A DNA stretch of 15,966 nucleotides from Candidatus Delongbacteria bacterium. Lineage in GTDB: Bacteria > UBA4055. Position numbers and translations under genes: made by a program. The stretch lies in the NCBI GenBank assembly GCA_003477045.1, contig DMTS01000078.1:1-15966 (forward strand), in the 5' to 3' direction. The first letter of the stretch is position 1, and the number at the start of each line of letters is the position of its first letter. The notes under the pieces are model-generated. The model saw only the letters and a program-made list of their open reading frames with translations. It was not told the DNA's origin and searched no databases. This document shows, piece after piece, positions 7,775 through 14,800 of this stretch.

Positions 7775-8254
7775 TTACAAACTGAAGTTTATGAATGGGA
7801 GAATGAAGAAGATCGAGCTGTTCTTGTTGTAATTGATCAGCCCGAACTGAAAGTTCTTTCCTCCGCCCTGGATTATGTTCAACAAGCCGATTTGCAGACC
7901 GACCATCTGACTGGATGTATTATTGATCGTATTCCATTGAAGACCTGTCATGTTTTCTGCGCTCGAAAATCCGAAAAATCCCCATCCGAACTGCGCTCCT
8001 TTAGTGTTTCCGCTATTCAGATTTATAAAATTAAACTGAACACCAGTAAATTCAGATCTCACTTCGCTTGCAAATCCCAGATCAAGCCCTGTTACGCTGC
8101 TGTTAGCGCTGTGAACCAGATTCAGCTTAACGCCCTTTATGCTCTCACTTTCGTTCTGATACTGAACCGGATTAACAAGTCCTATCTGGAAAGGCGCGGC
8201 GGCCATAATATATAAGCTGATTGTTAACATTAAAATAATATTTGATCTTCTCAT
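7775..8254 (-). CDS. Secreted 15-residue-repeat protein of unknown function
   Basis: A 159-residue protein between mscL and aqpZ. Residues 1-20 are a Sec signal peptide (MRRSNIILMLTISLYIMAAA). The remainder is almost wholly repeats of about 15 residues with the pattern [T/K]-G-[V/L/A]-Q-x-[G/N]-x-x-N, in units starting at 40, 55, 70, 85, 103, 118 and 133. A first degenerate unit is at 21-39 ('PFQIGLVNP'). The unit at 85 has three extra residues. The end 'FILPFINFSL', closing on an aromatic-containing hydrophobic strand, hints at an outer-membrane or surface location. The pattern recalls surface repeat proteins of the LA_2272 type known from Leptospira and other diderms, and a beta-solenoid or small barrel is plausible. 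Its ribosome site (TAAGGA) overlaps the mscL stop codon, so it is translated from the mscL transcript. No catalytic motif is visible. Confidence 0.8.
   Translation of the reverse strand: MRRSNIILMLTISLYIMAAAPFQIGLVNPVQYQNESESIKGVKLNLVHSANSSVTGLDLGFASEVRSEFTGVQFNFINLNSGNTKGAQFGWGFFGFSSAENMTGLQWNTINNTSSQMVGLQIGLLNIIQGGGKNFQFGLINYNKNSSIFFILPFINFSL
7814..8197 (-). repeat. Coding array of about eight 15-residue protein repeats
   Basis: This is the protein-level repeat array inside the secreted protein between mscL and aqpZ. Units begin at residues 21 (degenerate, 19 residues), 40, 55, 70, 85 (18 residues), 103, 118 and 133, each with a Gly-hydrophobic-Gln/Lys/Asp-hydrophobic-Gly/Asn core. The DNA copies have diverged, so the array is ancient and not a recent tandem duplication. 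Confidence 0.75.
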
Positions 8255-8262
8255 TTTATTCC

Positions 8263-8703
8263 TTATTTATTTTTCAGGATATCCCTGATCTCACCGAGCA
8301 GAACTTCTTCTTTTGTTGGTGCAGGAGGAGCGGCCGGTGCAGGAGCTGCTTCTTCTTTCTTTTTCAGGTTGTTCATAACTTTGATCATCATAAAAATCGC
8401 AAACGCTACGATAACGAAATCGAAGGTTACCTGAATGAAATTTCCATATTTAAGCGTAACCGCGGGAATTTCGGCCACAGCGGTTCCCATGGCATCGACT
8501 GTTGCAGGAACGGCTGCTTTAATAGTAAACGCAAGGTCTTTAAAATCCACTCCGCCGACCATCACCCCGATAGGCGGCATGATAATGTCATTTACTACTG
8601 AACTTACTATCTTTCCAAACGCGCCGCCGATGATTATACCGACAGCCATGTCAACTACGTTTCCCTTCATTGCGAAGTCTTTGAATTCTTTCATAATACT
8701 CAT
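8263..8703 (-). CDS. mscL: Large-conductance mechanosensitive channel
   Basis: A 146-residue inner-membrane channel that opens under membrane tension to release solutes on sudden hypo-osmotic shock. The N-terminal helix and first membrane segment contain the family signature 'FAMKGNVVDMAVGIIIGGAFG' (10-30), which forms the pore constriction. The second membrane segment is at about 88-110 ('FIQVTFDFVIVAFAIFMMIK'). A conserved C-terminal bundle helix, 'KEEVLLGEIRDIL' (131-143), closes the protein and is joined by an Ala/Pro-rich linker (119-130). Length is normal for the family, with a somewhat long periplasmic loop. The start ATG at 8703 has GGAG 6 bases upstream, preferring it over the second ATG three codons later. 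It is the first gene of a four-gene operon with its own promoter. Confidence 0.97.
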   Translation of the reverse strand: MSIMKEFKDFAMKGNVVDMAVGIIIGGAFGKIVSSVVNDIIMPPIGVMVGGVDFKDLAFTIKAAVPATVDAMGTAVAEIPAVTLKYGNFIQVTFDFVIVAFAIFMMIKVMNNLKKKEEAAPAPAAPPAPTKEEVLLGEIRDILKNK

Positions 8704-8755
8704 AGCGCACTCCTTTTTTAGATTGAAGTTTCCCGTTGTAACTTATGCTTTATCA

Positions 8756-8784
8756 AATATACGAATAATTGAATGACAAATCAA
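8756..8784 (-). promoter_or_regulatory. Probable promoter of the mscL operon
   Basis: On the minus strand TTGATT (8784-8779) and TATATT (8761-8756) are separated by exactly 17 bases, about 50 bases before the mscL start. It lies just after the mfd stop codon, so mscL and the three genes behind it can be transcribed independently of mfd. Confidence 0.6.
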
Positions 8785-8792
8785 ATTCATAG

Positions 8793-11700
8793 CTATTTAG
8801 AAAGCAGTTTTATAAATTTCTCTGTGAATTCGTAGCGGTTGGTATCGTAAGGAACAATTACAGTGACTTTCTCTCCGTCGTTCTCGGCATTAATGTCATA
8901 AAGCATTTCTTTGACCTGGAACGCAAGATTTTCCTGAAGCTGAAGAGCAATTTCAGTATTTTCAACATCGTTTAGCTTTTCCATATCGAAAATGAATTTG
9001 ATACCTTCTTCTCTTCCGACATCGATCGAAGCTATGCTTTTTATAAATATCCTGCCGGCAATGATTGAAAGATAAAGGTTATTGAACAGATTGACGGCTT
9101 CGGGCGGCATAATTCCGAACCTGTCTTTGATTTCGTCTGTAAGAGCATCTATCTCGTTTTTCTCGGTAAAATTCATCATACGCCTGTAAATTTCCACACG
9201 CTCGGAGTCATCTTCGATATAATACTCGGGAAGGAACATCTTCGACCTTAAATTGACTGACGATTTGATATATTTTGAAGGTGTTTTAATATGTCTTAAT
9301 ACTTCTTTGAACTCTTCTTCTTTAAGCTCAATGACAGCATCTTCAAGGATCTTTGCATAAAGATCAAAACCGACATTCTCGATATAGCCGCTCTGCTCCG
9401 ATCCGAGAAGATTTCCTGCACCTCTGATCTCGAGATCCTTCATAGCGATCTGGAATCCTGAACCGAGATCTGTGAATTCACTTATCGTTTCAAGTCTTTT
9501 TCTGGCTATCGGAGAAAGCGAGTTCGGTTCTGTTGTAAGCAGGTACGCATAGGCCTGCCTTGATGATCTGCCTATCCTGCCCCTGAGCTGATAAAGCTGG
9601 GATAGCCCGAATGTATCGGCTTTATTTACTATCATCGTATTCACATTCGGGATGTCAACACCGTTCTCTATCAGAGTAGTGGCTATAAGAACAGAATACT
9701 TTTTGTACATGAATTCATGCATTACCTGTTCGAGCTCGGCAGGTTTCATCTGTCCGTGGGCTACTGTCATGCTTACATTAGGAACTATTTTTTCAAGAAT
9801 AGCTTTCATGGAGAATATCGTCTCCACCCTGTTGTGGATGAAGAATACCTGCCCTCCCCTGTCTATCTCTTTCATGATCGCTTCGTATATGATCTCTTCC
9901 TTGAAAGGATGTATCTCGGTCAGTATCGGCAGCCTGTTCACAGGCGGAGTGTTTATTAAACTCAGATCCCTTACGCCGATAAGAGACATGTGAAGGGTTC
10001 TGGGGATCGGCGTGGCTGTCAGGGTCATTACATCGATATTTACCTTAAGTTCCTTGATCCTTTCTTTATGCGAAACGCCGAATCTCTGCTCCTCGTCAAC
10101 AATCAGAAGTCCGAGATCTTTGAATTCGACATCCTTTGAAAGTATTCTGTGCGTTCCAATGACTATGTCAACCTTTCCCGCCTTGAGATCCGCGAGGGTT
10201 TTCTTCTGATCTGAAGCTCTTTTGAATCTGGAAAGATATTCCACTCTGACCGGATATTTTTCGAGCCTGTCCCTGAAGTTTTCATAATGCTGATCGACCA
10301 GAATTGTCGTAGGCGCAAGAACGGCTACCTGCCTGCCTGATACCGCAGCCTTGAAAGCTGCTCTCATGGCTATCTCAGTCTTGCCGAATCCCACATCTCC
10401 GCAGATAAGCCTGTCCATCGGTATTACAGATTCCATATCCCTTTTGAAGTCATCGGTCGATTTGATCTGATCAGGAGTGTCCTCGTACTCGAATGATGCC
10501 TCAAGCTCGGTCTGCCAGATAGTGTCAGTCGGGAATGCATAGCCTTTTGCGGTTTTTCTCTGCGCATAGAGCTTTACTAATTCTCTTGCGGCAGTTTTTA
10601 CTGATTCTTTGGTTTTCTCTTTCAGTTTCTGGAACTGATTTCCGCCCAGTTTCGATAACGCGGGCGCTGCCGCATCGCCGGCTTTATATTTCTGTATTAA
10701 ATGTATCTGATCAAGCTTCAGGAAAAGTATGTCTCCGCCCTTATAAAGCAGTTTTACGACATCGCGCTCGGAGCCGGCTACCGTTATCTTCTCCAGACAT
10801 AAAAACTGCCCGATTCCGTGATCGATGTGAACGACGAAATCGCCGTATTTCATCCTCTGAAGGTCTTTGAACGGAATGATCTTCTTAAATCTTCTAATCA
10901 GTCTCGGCCTTCTGACACGCCCGAATATCTGGTGATCGGTATAAACGGTCAGTTTTGAATCGGGAAGGAAAAATCCTTCGTGAAGTCCGCCGTCAAGCAC
11001 CGTATAGTTTTTAAGTTCGGGAATTTCCTCGAAAATTATTTCGTTGAATCTCTCGGTCTGCCCGGGATTATCGCAGAGTATATATGAATAAATATCTTTT
11101 ATGTCGTTGTTTTTGAGTGATGTAAGGAACGGCTTGAAATCATAGCGGTATGAAACCTGATCTTTTACCGCGATCTTTATATCTTTCTTTTCATCGGTAA
11201 AACCGTTTATGAATCCCTTTCTCTGACTTATAAGGTCAAAAACGATGTCGGTATTAAAATATTTTTTGTCGTAATGCAGACCACGATGATCCACCCTTTC
11301 ATAGCCGGCTATTATGTGATCCCTGTAATAATCTTCGAGCTTTTTTTTGAGATCGTCGCATTCTTCCATGAAAAATATCGTATTTTCAGCTTTTATGATC
11401 TCAAACAAATTCTCCCCGGTACCCGAATCCGATCTCATGTCGGAAAGATATATCTCGATCGAATCAAGCTCTTTGACCCTTTTCTGCGTAACGGGATCGA
11501 AATATCTGATAGATTCGATCTCGTCACCGAAAAGCTCTACTCTGACGGGATATTCAACCGCGTAGGGATAGATATCTATTATGTTCCCTTTTTTTGAGAA
11601 TTCGCCTATGTTCTCAACTGAATTAACCTTCTCAAACCCCTTTTCGACGAACTTGCCTGTAAGCACGTCAAGTTTGACCGAGGATTTTTTCTTAAGCTTC

Positions 11701-12125
11701 AGTTTTATGTCTTTTGCGCCCGCATCGGTCGGGATCTTCTCGAACAGATTCCTGTAAGTAGTTGACAATATCTTAAACTTCTGATCTGATATTTTATCGA
11801 GTGTTAAAAGCCTGGTTCCTTTCCTCTCGTCGTCAATGTCGCCCGAGCAATAAGCGTAATTCTCTCCGGGCAATAAAAGATCGCAGATGCTCTCGCTTTC
11901 AGTTATCAGACTTATGTCATCTCTCATCTTTTCGGCATTCTCGACTGAATCGGCGAGGAATATCACTTTGTACTTGAGTTTTTCGTGAAGATATGCGATC
12001 AGGAATGATTTGAACGAATAAGTGATGCCTTTGGTAAAGAAAATATTTTTTTTATTGATACCCTCGACAACCTTTTGAAGGTCTTCGGAGGAATATATTG
12101 CTTTCTTTAATTTTTGGACGGACAT
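8793..12125 (-). CDS. mfd: Transcription-repair coupling factor Mfd
   Basis: A 1110-residue superfamily 2 translocase that removes RNA polymerase stalled at DNA lesions and recruits UvrA. Domains in order: a UvrB-like N-terminal module with degenerate ATPase (about 1-330), the RNA polymerase interaction domain (about 425-480, 'YGDFVVHIDHGIGQF'), and the RecG-like translocase core (about 505-900). A C-terminal TRCF regulatory domain follows (about 960-1080). The motor motifs are intact: Walker A GDVGFGKT at 576-583, DEEQ at 677-680, TATPIPRT at 703-710 and QLRGRIGR at 846-853. Length is close to E. coli Mfd (1148). The start ATG has only a weak GAG ribosome site and lies 17 bases after the upstream small gene, so coupling is likely. 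No terminator is evident behind it. Confidence 0.98.
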   Translation of the reverse strand: MSVQKLKKAIYSSEDLQKVVEGINKKNIFFTKGITYSFKSFLIAYLHEKLKYKVIFLADSVENAEKMRDDISLITESESICDLLLPGENYAYCSGDIDDERKGTRLLTLDKISDQKFKILSTTYRNLFEKIPTDAGAKDIKLKLKKKSSVKLDVLTGKFVEKGFEKVNSVENIGEFSKKGNIIDIYPYAVEYPVRVELFGDEIESIRYFDPVTQKRVKELDSIEIYLSDMRSDSGTGENLFEIIKAENTIFFMEECDDLKKKLEDYYRDHIIAGYERVDHRGLHYDKKYFNTDIVFDLISQRKGFINGFTDEKKDIKIAVKDQVSYRYDFKPFLTSLKNNDIKDIYSYILCDNPGQTERFNEIIFEEIPELKNYTVLDGGLHEGFFLPDSKLTVYTDHQIFGRVRRPRLIRRFKKIIPFKDLQRMKYGDFVVHIDHGIGQFLCLEKITVAGSERDVVKLLYKGGDILFLKLDQIHLIQKYKAGDAAAPALSKLGGNQFQKLKEKTKESVKTAARELVKLYAQRKTAKGYAFPTDTIWQTELEASFEYEDTPDQIKSTDDFKRDMESVIPMDRLICGDVGFGKTEIAMRAAFKAAVSGRQVAVLAPTTILVDQHYENFRDRLEKYPVRVEYLSRFKRASDQKKTLADLKAGKVDIVIGTHRILSKDVEFKDLGLLIVDEEQRFGVSHKERIKELKVNIDVMTLTATPIPRTLHMSLIGVRDLSLINTPPVNRLPILTEIHPFKEEIIYEAIMKEIDRGGQVFFIHNRVETIFSMKAILEKIVPNVSMTVAHGQMKPAELEQVMHEFMYKKYSVLIATTLIENGVDIPNVNTMIVNKADTFGLSQLYQLRGRIGRSSRQAYAYLLTTEPNSLSPIARKRLETISEFTDLGSGFQIAMKDLEIRGAGNLLGSEQSGYIENVGFDLYAKILEDAVIELKEEEFKEVLRHIKTPSKYIKSSVNLRSKMFLPEYYIEDDSERVEIYRRMMNFTEKNEIDALTDEIKDRFGIMPPEAVNLFNNLYLSIIAGRIFIKSIASIDVGREEGIKFIFDMEKLNDVENTEIALQLQENLAFQVKEMLYDINAENDGEKVTVIVPYDTNRYEFTEKFIKLLSK

Positions 12126-12142
12126 TTAGCTCTATCAACCTG

Positions 12143-12472
12143 TCAGATTTTTTTAGCCTTATCGCTGTTTTTGATAATTGAAACTATACCGTCGGAGATT
12201 AGAATGTAAACGAGCATCGTCAAGGCTGATCTGGTAAGATATTTAATCATCGTTGCTCGGTTTATGAAAAAAGAATCGAAGCAGGCTGCCGCGATCATTA
12301 CAAAAAAGAAGAAATAGATTATCGCCCATAGTATATTATTCAGCCTCATATTTTTGTCCTTGAGCGATCCTGTTTCAAAAGGCATTGGTTTTTTTATAAC
12401 ATCAGGCACTATCAGCCCGAATGAAGCGATCATTATCACATTCGCGAGAAATTTATTTTTTATGTCTTTCAT
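12143..12472 (-). CDS. Small membrane protein of unknown function
   Basis: A 109-residue protein I do not recognise. Three hydrophobic stretches are visible: about residues 8-25 ('FLANVIMIASFGLIVPDV'), 47-65 (contains 'WAIIYFFFFVMIAAACF') and 82-100 ('SALTMLVYILISDGIVSII'). They are separated by a basic loop (27-44) and a short loop, and the protein ends in a lysine-rich tail. This is the profile of a small inner-membrane protein. A GGAG ribosome site lies a few bases before the ATG. A well-matched promoter precedes it, 74 bases separate it from tadA upstream, and mfd follows after 17 bases. It therefore looks like the first gene of a unit with mfd. No link between the two functions is evident; it may simply share the transcript. 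Confidence 0.7.
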   Translation of the reverse strand: MKDIKNKFLANVIMIASFGLIVPDVIKKPMPFETGSLKDKNMRLNNILWAIIYFFFFVMIAAACFDSFFINRATMIKYLTRSALTMLVYILISDGIVSIIKNSDKAKKI

Positions 12473-12499
12473 TTTGCTCTCCGTAAATTTTCAGCTGGA

Positions 12500-12528
12500 A
12501 TTATAAGTTAATTTTTTATCATCTTCAA
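12500..12528 (-). promoter_or_regulatory. Probable sigma70-type promoter for the small membrane protein and mfd
   Basis: On the minus strand TTGAAG (12528-12523) and a perfect TATAAT (12505-12500) are separated by exactly 17 bases. The start of transcription would be about 20 bases upstream of the ATG at 12472. This is the best consensus match in the window. Confidence 0.65.
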
Positions 12529-12546
12529 CATTTATATCGTCTAATT

Positions 12547-13038
12547 CTACGATTCACGGGCGGATTTGTTCGATTTATCTCTTGCCCTCAGTTCCCGAAA
12601 AAAATTCTGCATCAGCTCATATATCTCGTCCCGCATCAGCCCGCTTTCAACAGTGACTGCTTTATTTATGTTCAGTTCCTGAAGTCCGTCGAATCTTGAC
12701 GAAATAAATCCGATCCTGGGGTCCTCCAAGCCGTAAACGATACGACCTATTCTGGAAAGAGAGATCGCGCCTGTACACATCATGCAGGGTTCAACGGTGA
12801 CATACAGCGTACAGTCATTTAAGTGCCAGTTATCCTTTGTATTCTCAGCTGCGGTTATTGCTATCATTTCGGCATGAGCCGTCGCATCTCTTAAAAGTTC
12901 GGTCTGATTATAGCCCTCCCCTATTGCTTTCCCTTCTCTGACTATCACTGCTCCTATCGGAACTTCGCCTTCTTCATAAGCTCTCATCGCAAGCAGGTAG
13001 GCTTTTTTCATAAATTTTGCATCAGTTTCGTCAAACAT
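12547..13038 (-). CDS. tadA: tRNA-specific adenosine deaminase
   Basis: A 163-residue zinc-dependent deaminase that converts adenosine to inosine at the wobble position (34) of tRNA-Arg(ACG), an essential step in decoding arginine codons. The catalytic motif His55-Ala56-Glu57 ('ATAHAEMIAI') supplies the first zinc ligand and the proton-shuttling glutamate. 'VEPCMMCTGA' supplies the two cysteine ligands, Cys85 and Cys88. The fold and length match the family. I choose the ATG at 13038-13036 because GAAGGAA lies about 5 bases before it. A longer start at 13071 would add 11 residues that overlap the preceding gene and align with nothing in the family. The gene follows the hexosaminidase stop by 11 bases, so the two are probably co-transcribed. 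The C-terminal tail is rich in charged residues and serine. Confidence 0.95.
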   Translation of the reverse strand: MFDETDAKFMKKAYLLAMRAYEEGEVPIGAVIVREGKAIGEGYNQTELLRDATAHAEMIAITAAENTKDNWHLNDCTLYVTVEPCMMCTGAISLSRIGRIVYGLEDPRIGFISSRFDGLQELNINKAVTVESGLMRDEIYELMQNFFRELRARDKSNKSARES

Positions 13039-13049
13039 ACAAATTCCTT

Positions 13050-14573
13050 CTATAAAAGAGCATTTTCCCATAGTTTTTTTAAAGCATCAGCATTTCCCAC
13101 GCTGAACAGGTTCAGATATTCGGGATCGTCGTAAAGATTTTTTTTCGGGATCTTCTCATATTCTGTTCCATAGTGTTTATACTGGCTGTGCAACAGGTCC
13201 CTTTCGATCTTTTTCATAAAGTGTATGTGGAAGTAAAGTCCCATCGGCTGACTTGACGCGAGCCAGCTTTTCATATAATCCGCAAACCACCTTCTTTGTT
13301 CGACAATGTATTCCTCGATCAGCCTGCTTACTTTGACTGCTGCAGAATTTTTTCTTATCGCAAGATGAAGTTCTATCTTTTTTTTGAACAGAATAGTCTG
13401 ATCGGCAAAAAGCTTTATATCAAGCTCAAATTCATTATTGAACTCAACACCTTTTAAGGACCTTCTAACCTCCCCGATCCTATCGAGAAGACCGTTCAGC
13501 ATAAGTACCGACTGATCCGCAAAACATTTTCCTGAAAAAGGATTGTCATGGAAGAGAAGTTTCGTTACATATTCCGGTTTGTTTCGGACACATACGGAGT
13601 TTAGATAATCAGCATAATGTACTTCATCTAAACGTTTTATAATATTGTTTATTTCGTCTCTTACATAATTTTTTTCAACTAAATCGTCATTAAGCACTTT
13701 AAATGCCGTATTAAATAGATTTTCAGTAATAGAAAAAGGATGAATGTGTCCGGCGTCTCCCCAATCTGTTATCATAAATCCGAAGGCTTTTAATTCGTCT
13801 GCTCTTTCCTTCATTAATTTAAAATTTCTTACCGCATAATCGTAACGGGGAAAGAAACTTTTCCATGTGTTAGTTCCCGGGCATACGAGTATTTTCGCAT
13901 CTATATTTTTATAACTTTCAGGCATTTCTTTAAAGTCATAATTCCAATAGCAGACGACAGTGTCAGACCCCAGTTTTTTCATCACTTCGGGATTTTTGTC
14001 TATCATATCACCCCATAGAACGATCTTCCTGTCATGCCTCGCCGCTATCTCCTTCAGCTTCAGAATGTGATTTAAGAAAAGCTCATCTTTCGTGATATAC
14101 TGCAGCAGAGGAGCGCTTTTTCCCGTAGCCATATCATAGACCTCATCTCCCCCGATGTGGATATATTCGGAATTGAAAACCTGGGAAGCTCTCATATAGA
14201 GGTCATCTATAAGCTCATAAGTCTGATCGGAAACCGACACAGACCATTTATCATCCGATTCCGCAAGATTGTCATATTCGTCCCATTTAAGTATGTGGAA
14301 CATGTGTCCGAAAGACTGAATGAGAGGCACGAGCGAAAGATTTATCCCGTCAGCAAAATCAGACATCTCCTTAAATTCCATCATCTCGAACCCGTCAGCT
14401 TCAAATCCTATCATGGGGTGTTCAGGTATCTTAAAAGTGTGTTCAATATTAAAAAAAACTGTGTCGTAACCTGTTTCAGATATGTTCTTGAGCATTAGCT
14501 TCATCCGTTCCATAGTAGGCACACGGAACCGTGATATGTCTATCATGCAGGCTTTCATCTTAAAATCGGTCAT
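13050..14573 (-). CDS. GH20-type beta-N-acetylhexosaminidase, probably cytoplasmic
   Basis: A 507-residue protein resembling glycoside hydrolase family 20, which removes terminal N-acetylglucosamine or N-acetylgalactosamine by substrate-assisted catalysis. The early stretch 'MIDISRFRVPTMERMK' is typical of a GH20 subgroup. 'QSFGHMFHILKW' (about 86-97) follows, then the catalytic Asp143-Glu144 pair in 'YIHIGGDEVYD'. Tryptophan-containing 'VLWGDM' (about 185-190) and 'ITDWGDAGH' probably line the sugar site. The last 190 or so residues are helical and not recognised. No signal peptide is seen, so it probably acts on imported or recycled oligosaccharides such as peptidoglycan fragments; that role is inference. 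I choose the ATG at 14573 because GGAG lies 6 bases upstream. Residues from an earlier ATG at 14627 would have no ribosome site. tadA follows after 11 bases. Confidence 0.82.
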   Translation of the reverse strand: MTDFKMKACMIDISRFRVPTMERMKLMLKNISETGYDTVFFNIEHTFKIPEHPMIGFEADGFEMMEFKEMSDFADGINLSLVPLIQSFGHMFHILKWDEYDNLAESDDKWSVSVSDQTYELIDDLYMRASQVFNSEYIHIGGDEVYDMATGKSAPLLQYITKDELFLNHILKLKEIAARHDRKIVLWGDMIDKNPEVMKKLGSDTVVCYWNYDFKEMPESYKNIDAKILVCPGTNTWKSFFPRYDYAVRNFKLMKERADELKAFGFMITDWGDAGHIHPFSITENLFNTAFKVLNDDLVEKNYVRDEINNIIKRLDEVHYADYLNSVCVRNKPEYVTKLLFHDNPFSGKCFADQSVLMLNGLLDRIGEVRRSLKGVEFNNEFELDIKLFADQTILFKKKIELHLAIRKNSAAVKVSRLIEEYIVEQRRWFADYMKSWLASSQPMGLYFHIHFMKKIERDLLHSQYKHYGTEYEKIPKKNLYDDPEYLNLFSVGNADALKKLWENALL

Positions 14574-14579
14574 AACCCA

Positions 14580-14583
14580 CTCC
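14580..14583 (-). promoter_or_regulatory. Ribosome binding site deciding the hexosaminidase start
   Basis: GGAG on the minus strand, 6 bases before the ATG at 14573-14571. It selects this codon over the in-frame ATG 54 bases upstream. Confidence 0.65.
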
Positions 14584-14648
14584 GTTAAATTAAGTTGAAA
14601 GTTAAGTTTATTAATCCGCATTTTCAATCAAATAACGAACAATTGACA

Positions 14649-14654
14649 ATTATA
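14649..14654 (-). promoter_or_regulatory. Possible -10 element upstream of the hexosaminidase gene
   Basis: A TATAAT on the minus strand about 76 bases before the ATG at 14573. No convincing -35 box lies at 16-18 bases, so this is a weak suggestion only. The region 14574-14800 between the divergent genes holds no gene and no clear repeat. Confidence 0.25.
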
Positions 14655-14742
14655 CACGATTTCGTTAAGATGTATTTATGCCGTTTTTATATTTCAAAAC
14701 TAATTTCAATTTTATGGTGAAATAAAAATTTCAGATTTCAGA

Positions 14743-14771
14743 TTGTTATTCCGATTATTTAGAATTACATT
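14743..14771 (+). promoter_or_regulatory. Probable promoter of hsdR
   Basis: TTGTTA at 14743-14748 and TACATT at 14766-14771 with a 17-base spacer. Transcription would begin near 14778. This favours translation from the ATG at 14801 (behind AGGA) over the in-frame ATG at 14780, which would be almost leaderless. Confidence 0.5.
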
Positions 14772-14800
14772 ATTCAGATATGTTTTACAGGACAGAACCG

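Noticed and set aside
8726..8744. Possible hairpin AAGTT...AACTT between mfd and mscL as a terminator
   Set aside because: The stem is only five AT-rich base pairs and is not followed by a T tract on the minus strand, so it is not a credible intrinsic terminator.
8435..8776. Plus-strand open frames across mscL and its upstream region
   Set aside because: They mirror the mscL coding sequence on the opposite strand, with no recognisable domain and no ribosome site.
12473..12546. Possible small gene or regulatory RNA between tadA and the small membrane protein
   Set aside because: Only 74 bases, explained by a promoter and ribosome binding site; no stable hairpin seen.
13039..13071. Longer tadA start adding MGKCSFIEGIC
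   Set aside because: It overlaps the hexosaminidase end, has no clear ribosome site, and the added residues do not fit the TadA N-terminus; GAAGGAA precedes the shorter start.
14639..14654. CAATTG-type inverted sequence near the hexosaminidase promoter region as an operator
   Set aside because: Very short and AT-rich, with no second copy nearby; chance is a sufficient explanation.
14780..14800. Alternative in-frame ATG for hsdR at 14780
   Set aside because: No ribosome binding site precedes it and the likely promoter would start transcription almost on top of it; ATG 14801 has AGGA at 8 bases.
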